From the NCBI RefSeq assembly GCF_009696575.1, contig NZ_VULQ01000009.1, positions 1 to 64,000 of the forward strand: DNA of 64,000 nucleotides, given 5' to 3'. The notes beneath the pieces are model-generated. The model was not told the DNA's origin, ran no database searches, and saw nothing but the letters and a program-made list of their open reading frames with translations. Origin of the DNA: Anaerococcus porci (GTDB lineage: Bacteria; Bacillota; Clostridia; Tissierellales; Peptoniphilaceae). Shown piece after piece: positions 39,146 through 50,004 of the stretch. A program made the position numbers and the translations under genes. Each line of letters opens with the position of its first letter. Position 1 is the first letter of the stretch.

Positions 39146-39907
39146 TTATGAAGTATTTTTTTTACTTTTATAATTGATATATTTAAGAACTAAAAAATCT
39201 ATAATAACATAATATTGACTTACTGGAGATATGGATGTGTTTTTTTCATACCTATAGACCTCATGAGATATAAAGTTTAAATTTACATCAGATATCTTTG
39301 AAAGTTTATTATTAGAAAGCTTTGTAATTGATACAACAAAGACTTTTTTCTTAATATTATTTAAAAAGTTTATAACTAGCTTATTATCTCCTGAAAAAGA
39401 TAAGGCAAATATAATATCTTTTTCTTTTATATTCTCATTAATTAAGGCTATATCTCTTCTTGCATCAATGATAATTATAATTTTTCCTATATTAAGAAAA
39501 TTTCTTTTAAGCTCTTGGGCAAGATTCCTTTGGATAAAGCCTGAATAAATTACATATATGTTTTCAGCCTTGTCTAGATTTTCAAATAAAAAGTCGAGAT
39601 TTCTATTTTTAATCATATTCATACTTATTAAAATGTCATTATAGGTAAACTCTATTTCGTTTTCATCAAAATCTACAATTTTCCCATCTTCCCACTTTAT
39701 TAGATACTTAAGTTCTGAGTAACCATCAAGTCCTAATTTTTTAGCTAAATTTACTATAGAGCTTGTTGAAAATTTTGTATTTTTAGAAAAGTCTTTTAAG
39801 TTCTTTTCTACAAAATCATCCTTATTTTGAGTTATATAAGAAAATAGTTCTATATCTTTACTATCTAAATTTTCATAAGATTCTTTTACTAAATCACTAA
39901 CTTTCAT
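39146..39907 (-). CDS. RpiR/MurR-family regulator, second of two
   Basis: A 253-residue regulator: an N-terminal RpiR helix-turn-helix (FSTSSIVNLAKKLGLDGYSE) and a C-terminal SIS sugar-phosphate domain (ENIYVIYSGFIQRNLAQEL, IIFALSFSGDNKLVINFL). It overlaps the upstream paralogue by 11 bases and is translationally coupled to it. Both lie behind the alpha-glucosidase gene, so they probably sense a phosphorylated alpha-glucoside and control the PTS operon. Confidence 0.85.
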   Translation of the reverse strand: MKVSDLVKESYENLDSKDIELFSYITQNKDDFVEKNLKDFSKNTKFSTSSIVNLAKKLGLDGYSELKYLIKWEDGKIVDFDENEIEFTYNDILISMNMIKNRNLDFLFENLDKAENIYVIYSGFIQRNLAQELKRNFLNIGKIIIIIDARRDIALINENIKEKDIIFALSFSGDNKLVINFLNNIKKKVFVVSITKLSNNKLSKISDVNLNFISHEVYRYEKNTSISPVSQYYVIIDFLVLKYINYKSKKNTS

Positions 39908-40580
39908 TACTTATCCTAAATTCTCTATATTTTTTAAAAAAATCTTCTATCTTCCCTAAATTTTTTGTTATTAGATTTAAACTCTTATCATGAATTTTTT
40001 CTAAATTTATAAAATAATCACAAAGAAATGCATTCTTAATTCCATCGCTTATAAGAATCTTTAGACAATCTATATTTGATATTATTGACAAAAGCTCTAG
40101 AGCATACTGATCTTTTGATAAATCTATTACAAATATTGTCGAATTTTCTAATAATTTCTTATTAAAGGTTGATAGTTCATCCCTTCCCTGATAACTCTCT
40201 GAAAATTGACCAAAATCTTTTAAATATAGTTTAATGGAAGAACACAAAACTTCTTCATATTGTCCATTGCCGTATATAAAGATATTGTTAGTATTAATAA
40301 GTTTTTCAAAAATTTCACTTAAGTCTTCTTTAATTTTACTTTCATCTATGCTTTCAGCATTTCTATCCTTATTGATATAAAATTTAAGTTCACTATATCC
40401 ATTAAATCCTAGTTTTTTAGAAAATCTTAGTACACTTGTCCTTGATGTAAAGCATAGTTTTGCCAAATCATTAATAGATTGGTCTAAAACCCCTCTATTA
40501 TTTAATATAAACTCTGCAATCGTTAGGTCAGTTTGACTTAGCTTTTTTTTATTTTTACTTATCAATTTTTCTATTGTCAT
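39897..40580 (-). CDS. RpiR/MurR-family regulator, first of two
   Basis: A 227-residue paralogue of the next protein. The N-terminal helix-turn-helix is CFTSRTSVLRFSKKLGFNGY, and the SIS domain (about residues 95-210) is shortened and poorly conserved; NNIFIYGNGQYEEVLCSSI marks its start. GGAGGTTCC precedes the ATG. A terminator separates it from the upstream glucosidase gene, so it may be expressed at a lower level by readthrough or from a weak promoter in the hairpin region. Confidence 0.83.
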   Translation of the reverse strand: MTIEKLISKNKKKLSQTDLTIAEFILNNRGVLDQSINDLAKLCFTSRTSVLRFSKKLGFNGYSELKFYINKDRNAESIDESKIKEDLSEIFEKLINTNNIFIYGNGQYEEVLCSSIKLYLKDFGQFSESYQGRDELSTFNKKLLENSTIFVIDLSKDQYALELLSIISNIDCLKILISDGIKNAFLCDYFINLEKIHDKSLNLITKNLGKIEDFFKKYREFRISNES

Positions 40581-40591
40581 GGAACCTCCAA

Positions 40592-40629
40592 AAAAATCCT
40601 AGTAACATTATACTGCTACTAGGATTTTT
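40592..40629 (-). terminator. Terminator between glucosidase and regulators
   Basis: A 13-bp stem AAAAATCCTAGTA (40592-40604) with its complement at 40617-40629, followed on the minus strand by a T7 tract. The loop contains TATAAT on the minus strand. Confidence 0.8.
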
Positions 40630-40664
40630 ATTTCCTATATTATTCTAATTTTCAAAAAATTTAA

Positions 40665-43575
<2,911 letters not shown>

Positions 43576-43600
43576 TTTTATCACCCTCCTTAGGTAAACG

Positions 43601-43654
43601 ATATCTATATATTGATATGATATTATTATTTTTAGTGATTGTCAATAGATATTG
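43601..43654 (-). promoter_or_regulatory. Promoter and two operators of the alpha-glucoside operon
   Basis: On the minus strand TTGACA (43640-43645) is followed after 17 bases by TATCAT (43617-43622). A perfect inverted repeat CAATA/TATTG (43643-43654) overlaps the -35, and ATATC/GATAT (43601-43618) covers the start of transcription. Both fit sites for the RpiR-type regulators of the same locus. Confidence 0.7.
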
Positions 43655-43814
43655 AAATTTCGGGATATTTTGTTATTTTATAAATATATTTTTAAAATGT
43701 GAATATTCTCCTTTAATATTTTCACAGATCAAGTACAATCATGAAAACAATTTTAATGAATTAACTTCTATAACTACAAAAAATAAATTTTGAAATAAAG
43801 AATTTGAGGTAAGT

Positions 43815-44954
43815 ATGACTTTATATAAATTATTAATCTTGGATTTGAAAGAAAAAAAGAAAAAAATTGAATATATAGATAAGCAAGTAAGTGATTTTTA
43901 TATGGGAGGTATTTCTCTTTGTCTTTATTGGATAAATAAAAATAAGCAAGTAAAAGATTTTTGGGCTATTTTTACATCTGCTCTTATTAACTATAAGAAT
44001 CCAATTAGTAAATATATAATTTGTAAAGGAAAAAATTCTAAAATCAAATCATATGCTAGCATAGGAGGAGATTTTTCATATTTTTTAAAAAGTAACTCCT
44101 ATGACGCATTGATTCTACTAAATAAGGCAGATAAAATATATGACTTATATATAGATGGTACAGATATAAAATTTAATAAAATATCTAATGATAACAGTAA
44201 TAATGATACTTTCACCTACCTTAAAAATACATATGGCAATGATACATCTTCTATTTATATAACTTCTTCTACAAAAAGAGGAGATAAATTGTCAAGGCTA
44301 ATTGTTGATAAGTATCGTGGATGCTCTAGAAATCTATCAAATTTTCTATATGAAAAAAATCTAAGATCAATTACAATAAGAAAAAATAAACTTAAATCCA
44401 TCTACTTAAATTTATATAAAAAATCTTCAAGTCCTTGTGAAGGCTGTCTTATATCATGTAAGTCAAGGAGTAAAAAAGAAGAATCTAGTAACCTATTTTC
44501 TAAAAAAGATTCTTATCTAAAAGGCGATTTGAATAAATTAAAAGAAATAAAAGAAAGACTTAACCAATATGGTATAGATATTTTCGGCTTATCTAAAAGC
44601 ATAGAATTCTCGTTTAATCATCTAAATCACATCTACAATTTCAAGGATTTAAGTCTTAATAGCTTAGATAATATCGTAAAAAAAGTAACATCAGATAGAA
44701 GAGATAAATTATATGCTGACCTTTCTAATGGTAGGGAGTTTTTAAAAGATAAATATGGTATAAAAACACTGGAAAAAATGAAAAAAACAGACAATTACTC
44801 ATATAATAAAAAGATAATTGATTCTATTTGCATTTGTTTATTTGCAGTAAACATAAATGACATAGAAGATATAGTGGAAACAATAAATATAGTTTCTATG
44901 AAAAACTTTAAAAAAGATAATATTTATTCTTTAATAGCTGAAATAAAAAAATGA
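43815..44954 (+). CDS. Miniature divergent AOR-family-like protein
   Basis: A 379-residue protein that resembles tungsten aldehyde:ferredoxin oxidoreductase (AOR) but is far shorter than the usual 600. The N-terminal part follows the AOR pterin-binding domain in order: FYMGGISLCLYW, ASIGGDFSYFLK, then SYDALILLNKADKIYDLYI and DTFTYLKNTYG. Residues 208-215 (CEGCLISC) keep the first three iron-sulfur cysteines (Cx2Cx3C). LNQYGIDIFGL and DSICICLFAV resemble the two conserved DxxGLx segments; Cys341 may be the fourth ligand. Most of AOR domains 2 and 3 is missing. It converges on a molybdopterin operon. Catalysis is uncertain; a regulatory or scavenging role is possible. Confidence 0.6.
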   Translation: MTLYKLLILDLKEKKKKIEYIDKQVSDFYMGGISLCLYWINKNKQVKDFWAIFTSALINYKNPISKYIICKGKNSKIKSYASIGGDFSYFLKSNSYDALILLNKADKIYDLYIDGTDIKFNKISNDNSNNDTFTYLKNTYGNDTSSIYITSSTKRGDKLSRLIVDKYRGCSRNLSNFLYEKNLRSITIRKNKLKSIYLNLYKKSSSPCEGCLISCKSRSKKEESSNLFSKKDSYLKGDLNKLKEIKERLNQYGIDIFGLSKSIEFSFNHLNHIYNFKDLSLNSLDNIVKKVTSDRRDKLYADLSNGREFLKDKYGIKTLEKMKKTDNYSYNKKIIDSICICLFAVNINDIEDIVETINIVSMKNFKKDNIYSLIAEIKK

Positions 44955-45081
44955 ATGCTTACTATAAAATATAGCTAGCATCCACTTGTACTTAACTAAT
45001 TAATATTGTGTCAAGTTTGATTTTTATCTTATATAAGTTTTAAATTGATATACAAAATATTTTAACTCCCATTATAGACCT

Positions 45082-46980
45082 TTATATTATTATAGAGCCA
45101 CTTTTATCAGTATTGTATCCTCCAAGTTTTTCCATAGTATCCTTGAATTTTTTTGATTTAAGGATTTCAATAATGTCCTTAATTGAATTAAGTTTCAAAT
45201 TTTTTTCCTTTACTATAAATTGATATTCTTCATCCTTTAAGTAAATAAAGTCAATGTCCATTTTTATGGCAGCCGACTCAACTCCAATAGAAAAGTCACA
45301 GTCCCTATTTTTTACAGCAAGAGCTGCTGAAAGATGGGTTGTTACTTCATTGTCATAGCCCTTTATTTTATATTTATCTATATTTTTCTTATCCAATAAA
45401 TAATCAAATAAAAGTCTTGTTCCAGCTCCCCTTTGCCTATTTATCATGGTCTTATCAAGCAAATCTTCTATAGTTTTTATACCTAAAGGATTTCCCTTTT
45501 CTACATATATACCTTGCCTTCGACCAACCACATTTATTTTTCCTACCTTTTCATTTTTAAAAAATAACTTTATAGCATCATTATTATAAGTACCATTCTT
45601 ATCTAAAAGATGGCTAGGAGCTATTAATGAATCCCCTTCACTTAAGGCCTTAAAACCTGAAAGTGATCCAACATGAGAAGATGATAATCTTGTATTTTTA
45701 TTTTCTATAGCAAGTAAATCATTTATCACATCCAAAACTATATCATGTGAGCCTATTGACACTATCCTATTTTCTAAAACGTTTTTTGGAATAGGTCTAT
45801 GAAGACTTACATTTACAACATCTCCCCTATTATAACCCTCAATATTTCTATCTATAATTACATATCCATCAGATTCTGATAGGGAATATAGGCTTCCTGC
45901 TTTTCTATCTAGAGGTGTTGCTATGAGCTTTCCATCGACTATCCCAATCTTTATCCTTATATATTCCCTATTTTTAAGAGATGATATAATTGGCCTAGTA
46001 AGCTTAGCCTTTAATATTAGCTTATCTTCTATATTTACTCTCATTTTTTTAAGTATTGTAGAAATCACAATTTTATCAAAGATTATATGAGCTGATACTG
46101 GATAACCAGGTAATCCTACAAAAGGTGTTTCTCCTATTTTCCCCAATATTGCAGGCTTTCCTGGTTTTATTGATAATCCATGGGCATAAACTTCACCCAT
46201 TTCTTCCAAAACTTCTCTTGCATAGTCTTTACTTCCTGCAGAAGTTCCTGCAATAAGTGTTATAAAATCACATTCATTTAAGGCTTTTTCTAAGACTGTT
46301 TTTATATCATCTTTATTATCTTTTACTATTGGATAAAGCAATGTATCAATTCCATTTTCCCTTGCCATGCTTATAAGCATGGCAGAGTTTGACTCTATAA
46401 TTTTACCAATTTTTAGCTCATCTTCTTCTCCAATTATTTCATTTCCAGATGGAATAATAGCTAGTTTAACTTTTTTTAATACTTCAACTTCAGTTATTCC
46501 ACTTGCTATAAGAACAGAAAGATCTACCGATGAAAACTTATGAAATGATGTAAATAAGAGATCTTTTTCCACAACATCTTCCCCTTGTATTCTTATATTC
46601 TCCCAAGGATTTACTGCTTTCATTATAGTAATTCCATCTTTTTCAATTTTTACATCCTCAATCATTATCACTGCATCATAACCTTTTACTAGGGCAGAAC
46701 CTGTATTACAAAATATAAAATCTTCATTTTTTAAAAATAATGGTCTATTTTCTCTAGCATATTTGGTCATCTCACTTTTTACCATTACTCCATCCATAGC
46801 AGATGAATGATAGGCAGGAGATGAATATTTTGCATAAATTGCATTTCGACTTACTCTTCCAAATGCATCTTTTGAACTTATAGTTTCAGATTCTAGTTTA
46901 TAAAAAAATTTTAATATATTTTCTTGGAAAATCTTTAAAGCTTTTTCTAATTCCTGAGTATCTAAATATATATTTCTCAT
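45082..46980 (-). CDS. MoeA fused to a PBP-like molybdate-type domain
   Basis: A 632-residue fusion. Residues of about 1-395 are MoeA, inserting molybdate or tungstate into adenylylated molybdopterin: AMDGVMVKSEM, IPSGNEI, AGTSAGSKDYAREVL and VGLPGYPVSAHIIF are visible. Residues of about 400-632 resemble a LysR/periplasmic-binding-type domain (RLSSSHVGSLSGFKAL, NRQRGAGTRLLFDYLLD), an arrangement known in clostridia. The start overlaps the preceding moeA by 4 bases. It is the last gene of the formate dehydrogenase operon. Two MoeA copies may divide Mo and W, as proposed for tungsten users; that is inference. Confidence 0.9.
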   Translation of the reverse strand: MRNIYLDTQELEKALKIFQENILKFFYKLESETISSKDAFGRVSRNAIYAKYSSPAYHSSAMDGVMVKSEMTKYARENRPLFLKNEDFIFCNTGSALVKGYDAVIMIEDVKIEKDGITIMKAVNPWENIRIQGEDVVEKDLLFTSFHKFSSVDLSVLIASGITEVEVLKKVKLAIIPSGNEIIGEEDELKIGKIIESNSAMLISMARENGIDTLLYPIVKDNKDDIKTVLEKALNECDFITLIAGTSAGSKDYAREVLEEMGEVYAHGLSIKPGKPAILGKIGETPFVGLPGYPVSAHIIFDKIVISTILKKMRVNIEDKLILKAKLTRPIISSLKNREYIRIKIGIVDGKLIATPLDRKAGSLYSLSESDGYVIIDRNIEGYNRGDVVNVSLHRPIPKNVLENRIVSIGSHDIVLDVINDLLAIENKNTRLSSSHVGSLSGFKALSEGDSLIAPSHLLDKNGTYNNDAIKLFFKNEKVGKINVVGRRQGIYVEKGNPLGIKTIEDLLDKTMINRQRGAGTRLLFDYLLDKKNIDKYKIKGYDNEVTTHLSAALAVKNRDCDFSIGVESAAIKMDIDFIYLKDEEYQFIVKEKNLKLNSIKDIIEILKSKKFKDTMEKLGGYNTDKSGSIII

Positions 46981-48194
46981 TTAATAAGGCTTACCCACAC
47001 ATATTCATTTTCCCTAAGTCCTTCACTGTATTCATCAATTAAAATATATCCCCTAACTTTCTTTAGTAAGGAAATATTATTTGAAAATCCAAATATAGGT
47101 ATGGCGATAAGCTCATCCTCCCTTCTTTCTATGTCTACTAATTGAATCAAGGTTTTGGCAGATTTAGCATGAATATTTCTAACCAATCTGCATTTAATTT
47201 TAAGACTATCTTCTATATTATAATATCTGTTGTAGGCCTTTTGAAATACACATTTAAAAACTGTATAAGCACTTATTGGATTTCCAGGTAAACCTAGAAT
47301 TATCGTTTTATTATTTAAGCTAAGGCTTGTTGGTTTTCCTGGTTTTATAGAAACACCATGATATATTAGACCAGGTTCTAAATCTTTTGCTATAAATGGT
47401 ATAAAATCTTTTTTTCCCTTTGACGATGATCCAGATACTATTATTAAATCAATATCTTCTAAAAGCTCTTTTCTAATAATCTCTTTATCATCTTTTAAAT
47501 GTTTCATAGAAACTACATTTATGCCCATAGAATTTAGCAATGAGTAAAGCATATAAGAGTTTATATCCCTAGTCTTTGCTGGATAGAGTTCAGATGATAC
47601 TGGAAGAATCTCATCTCCAGTTGATATTATTTTGCAATTTATCTTATCATATACCTCAATCTTATCATAACCTAAGCTTGCAGCCATTGCTATAGTTTCT
47701 GGATCTATAATTTTGCCACTTCTCTGATAAAGATCTCCCTTGCTAGAATCTTCTCCTATATCTATAACATTATCCATAAAGACTATGGGCTTATTGATAG
47801 AAATTAAATCATTAGAAAATTTTTCTGTAAATTCTATTGGTATTACTGAATCTGCCCCTTCAGGAAGCATTCCTCCAGTATAGATTTTTGAAGCTTCTCC
47901 ATTTTCTATCCTACACTTGGGTTCAAATCCCATTTCTATCTCTTCAACAATTCTTAAGATTGTTGGTATAGTATCGCTAGCTCCTTGGCTATCCTTATAT
48001 TTTATTGCATATCCATCCATAGTTGATTTTCTAAAACTAGGCAAATCATCTCTAGATACTAAGTCACTAGCTAGTATATAGCCTAAAGAATTTTTTGTTT
48101 CAAGTAAAATCTTTTTCTTTAATGGAATTTCTTCCATAACTTTTACTTGAAGGTTAACAGCTTCATTTATTGTTTTTACATCTAATAAATCCAT
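46977..48194 (-). CDS. moeA: Molybdopterin molybdotransferase MoeA
   Basis: A 405-residue MoeA. STMDGYAIKY, ISTGDEILPVS, VSGSSSKGKKDF and ILGLPGNPISAYTVFK are the conserved stretches, in order. No extra C-terminal domain is present, unlike the following paralogue. It lies 7 bases after fdhD and overlaps the next gene by ATGA, so translation is coupled. Confidence 0.93.
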   Translation of the reverse strand: MDLLDVKTINEAVNLQVKVMEEIPLKKKILLETKNSLGYILASDLVSRDDLPSFRKSTMDGYAIKYKDSQGASDTIPTILRIVEEIEMGFEPKCRIENGEASKIYTGGMLPEGADSVIPIEFTEKFSNDLISINKPIVFMDNVIDIGEDSSKGDLYQRSGKIIDPETIAMAASLGYDKIEVYDKINCKIISTGDEILPVSSELYPAKTRDINSYMLYSLLNSMGINVVSMKHLKDDKEIIRKELLEDIDLIIVSGSSSKGKKDFIPFIAKDLEPGLIYHGVSIKPGKPTSLSLNNKTIILGLPGNPISAYTVFKCVFQKAYNRYYNIEDSLKIKCRLVRNIHAKSAKTLIQLVDIERREDELIAIPIFGFSNNISLLKKVRGYILIDEYSEGLRENEYVWVSLIK

Positions 48195-48201
48195 AATATT
48201 T

Positions 48202-48906
48202 TTATTCTACAATAAGATTTTTATTCTTATTGTAGATATTAAACCTTTCACCTCTTGCAAAGCCTATTAAATTTATATCCTTACTTCTTGCAATTTCAAC
48301 TGCCCTACTTGTAGGAGATGATTGAGATACTATCAAAGAAAAACCGACTTTTTCTATTTTTTCTATTATTTGCTCATTCACCCTACAAGATGTAAAAATA
48401 AATTTATCGCTTATATCTATCTTTTCTTTTAAAATATGTCCTATAAGTTTATCTACTGCATTGCTCCTAGATACATCTTCTACAAATTTAACTATTTTAC
48501 AATCTTTAATGAGACCTACAGAATGGGCTCCACCCGTACGTTTGAAAATTTCTGATTTATTTTGAAAGATTTTTGAAAGTTTAAATAAGTCATTTTTTTT
48601 GATTCTAAGTATTTTTGTATTATAAACAATTTCTTTTGATAGTTGTGTATTTAAAATTACATAAGAATCTTTATCTTCTATCCTTATACAATTTATATCA
48701 TCAATTGAACTTATATATCCTAAGTTATAAAGATAACCTATAGTTAGATTTTCAATATCTTTTGGACTTATTAAAAGCCTTGCTATAATCTCATCTTTTA
48801 TATGAATATTAAGATCTTTTTCAACTATAACCTCATCTATCATAAAAAATGATTTATCTTTATTTATTTTTTCTATCTTAAAATTTCTAATCAAATCTTT
48901 TTCCAT
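48202..48906 (-). CDS. FdhD-like formate dehydrogenase accessory protein
   Basis: A 234-residue relative of FdhD, which passes sulfur from IscS to the molybdenum cofactor of formate dehydrogenase. RTGGAHSVGLI, FTSCRVNEQIIEK and SPTSRAVEIARS are family motifs. The flexible loop that normally carries the sulfur-shuttling CxxC is missing: no Cys pair lies between residues of about 70 and 115. The first Met overlaps the end of mobA by 20 bases, with AGAAGA as ribosome site. It may bind cofactor without being a standard sulfurtransferase. Confidence 0.88.
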   Translation of the reverse strand: MEKDLIRNFKIEKINKDKSFFMIDEVIVEKDLNIHIKDEIIARLLISPKDIENLTIGYLYNLGYISSIDDINCIRIEDKDSYVILNTQLSKEIVYNTKILRIKKNDLFKLSKIFQNKSEIFKRTGGAHSVGLIKDCKIVKFVEDVSRSNAVDKLIGHILKEKIDISDKFIFTSCRVNEQIIEKIEKVGFSLIVSQSSPTSRAVEIARSKDINLIGFARGERFNIYNKNKNLIVE

Positions 48907-49507
48907 TTTCTTCTAAATAATTTTTCCAATCTTGAGGATAATTTAAATTTCTAAAAACTTTATTTATATTTTCTATATTTTTAATTTCTTCATATTCAAC
49001 CGTATATGCAGAAATTTCATTTAAAAATCCATTTATACTTCTTCTACCTTTATTTAAATAAATCTTTATATTTTCAAACAATTCTTTTTTATATAAGGCA
49101 AAAAATGGCTCTAAATATTTTCCATTATCATATACTAAGGCTTTCTTATATTCTTTATTTTCTAAATATTCTAAATATTGACAACTAAAATAAGGCATAT
49201 CACAAGCCATCAAAAAATTATCTTCATTCGATGAAGAAATAAGACCTGTATACAAACCAGCACATGGTCCTATATTTTTTATTATATCTTCCCTTATAAT
49301 TATATTATTATCATAAGAATTATACCTATCTTTAAAAAAGTCTACTTCATTACTTACTATTACAATCTCATTAAAATATCTAGCTAAGTTTTCTACAATG
49401 GTATCTATCAAGAATGAGCCTTTATAATTTAGTTTTTTTTTATCTTTTCCCATTCTAGTTGATTTTCCGCCAGAAAGTAAGATAGCTGTCAATTCTTTTT
49501 TATCCAT
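48887..49507 (-). CDS. mobA: Molybdenum cofactor guanylyltransferase
   Basis: A 206-residue MobA that adds GMP to molybdopterin to form the dinucleotide cofactor used by formate dehydrogenases. The nucleotide loop is LLSGGKSTRMGKDK; FLMACDMPYFS carries the metal-binding Asp. The ATG at 49507 overlaps the stop of the ferritin-like gene as TAATG, so translation is coupled. An in-frame Met four codons earlier lies inside the previous gene and has no ribosome site. Confidence 0.93.
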   Translation of the reverse strand: MDKKELTAILLSGGKSTRMGKDKKKLNYKGSFLIDTIVENLARYFNEIVIVSNEVDFFKDRYNSYDNNIIIREDIIKNIGPCAGLYTGLISSSNEDNFLMACDMPYFSCQYLEYLENKEYKKALVYDNGKYLEPFFALYKKELFENIKIYLNKGRRSINGFLNEISAYTVEYEEIKNIENINKVFRNLNYPQDWKNYLEENGKRFD

Positions 49508-50004
49508 TAACCACCCCAACTAATATTCATATACTTATCCATCAACCTATCATACTCATCCTTGAAAATCTTAGCATGATTATCTTCCCATCCAGCAAAA
49601 TGACTTAGAATTTCTCTTAATTGTTCATCTTCCACTTTTTTTGACATACTATAATAATCTCTAAAATCTTCTTCTATGAGATAATCCATACGAAGTACAT
49701 TCATATCTTGAATCATAGATTGTTCAAGATTTTGAGCTAAATTCTCACTTTCTTTTCTTTTTTCGAAAAAGATTTCTCCCTTATCTTCAGGTAGATTCAA
49801 TTCTTCACTGACAGTTTCTCCATCCTTATATTTTTTAAGCAATTTCTTAAGATATTCATAATGCTCAAGCTCTATTTTGGATAATTTTTCAAAGATTGCT
49901 TTTGTTTGTAAATTTCTACTTTTTATTGAATTATCTTTGCAAAAGTTATAACCATGCAATTCCATAGCCATGACAAGATTTATTACTTTTATAGAATTAT
50001 ACAT
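49507..50004 (-). CDS. Di-iron ferritin-like protein inside the fdh operon
   Basis: A 165-residue four-helix protein of the ferritin/rubrerythrin superfamily. The expected ligands are in place: Glu15 (AMELHGY), Glu45xxHis48 (IELEHYEYL), Glu111/112 (YLIEEDF) and Glu140xxHis143 (GWEDNHAKI). No rubredoxin domain is attached. The ATG at 50004 is chosen for the AAAGGA site before it; it overlaps the fdhA stop by 8 bases and its own stop overlaps mobA. Such tight coupling suggests a role in protecting or assembling the oxygen-sensitive dehydrogenase, for example peroxide removal. Confidence 0.8.
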   Translation of the reverse strand: MYNSIKVINLVMAMELHGYNFCKDNSIKSRNLQTKAIFEKLSKIELEHYEYLKKLLKKYKDGETVSEELNLPEDKGEIFFEKRKESENLAQNLEQSMIQDMNVLRMDYLIEEDFRDYYSMSKKVEDEQLREILSHFAGWEDNHAKIFKDEYDRLMDKYMNISWGG

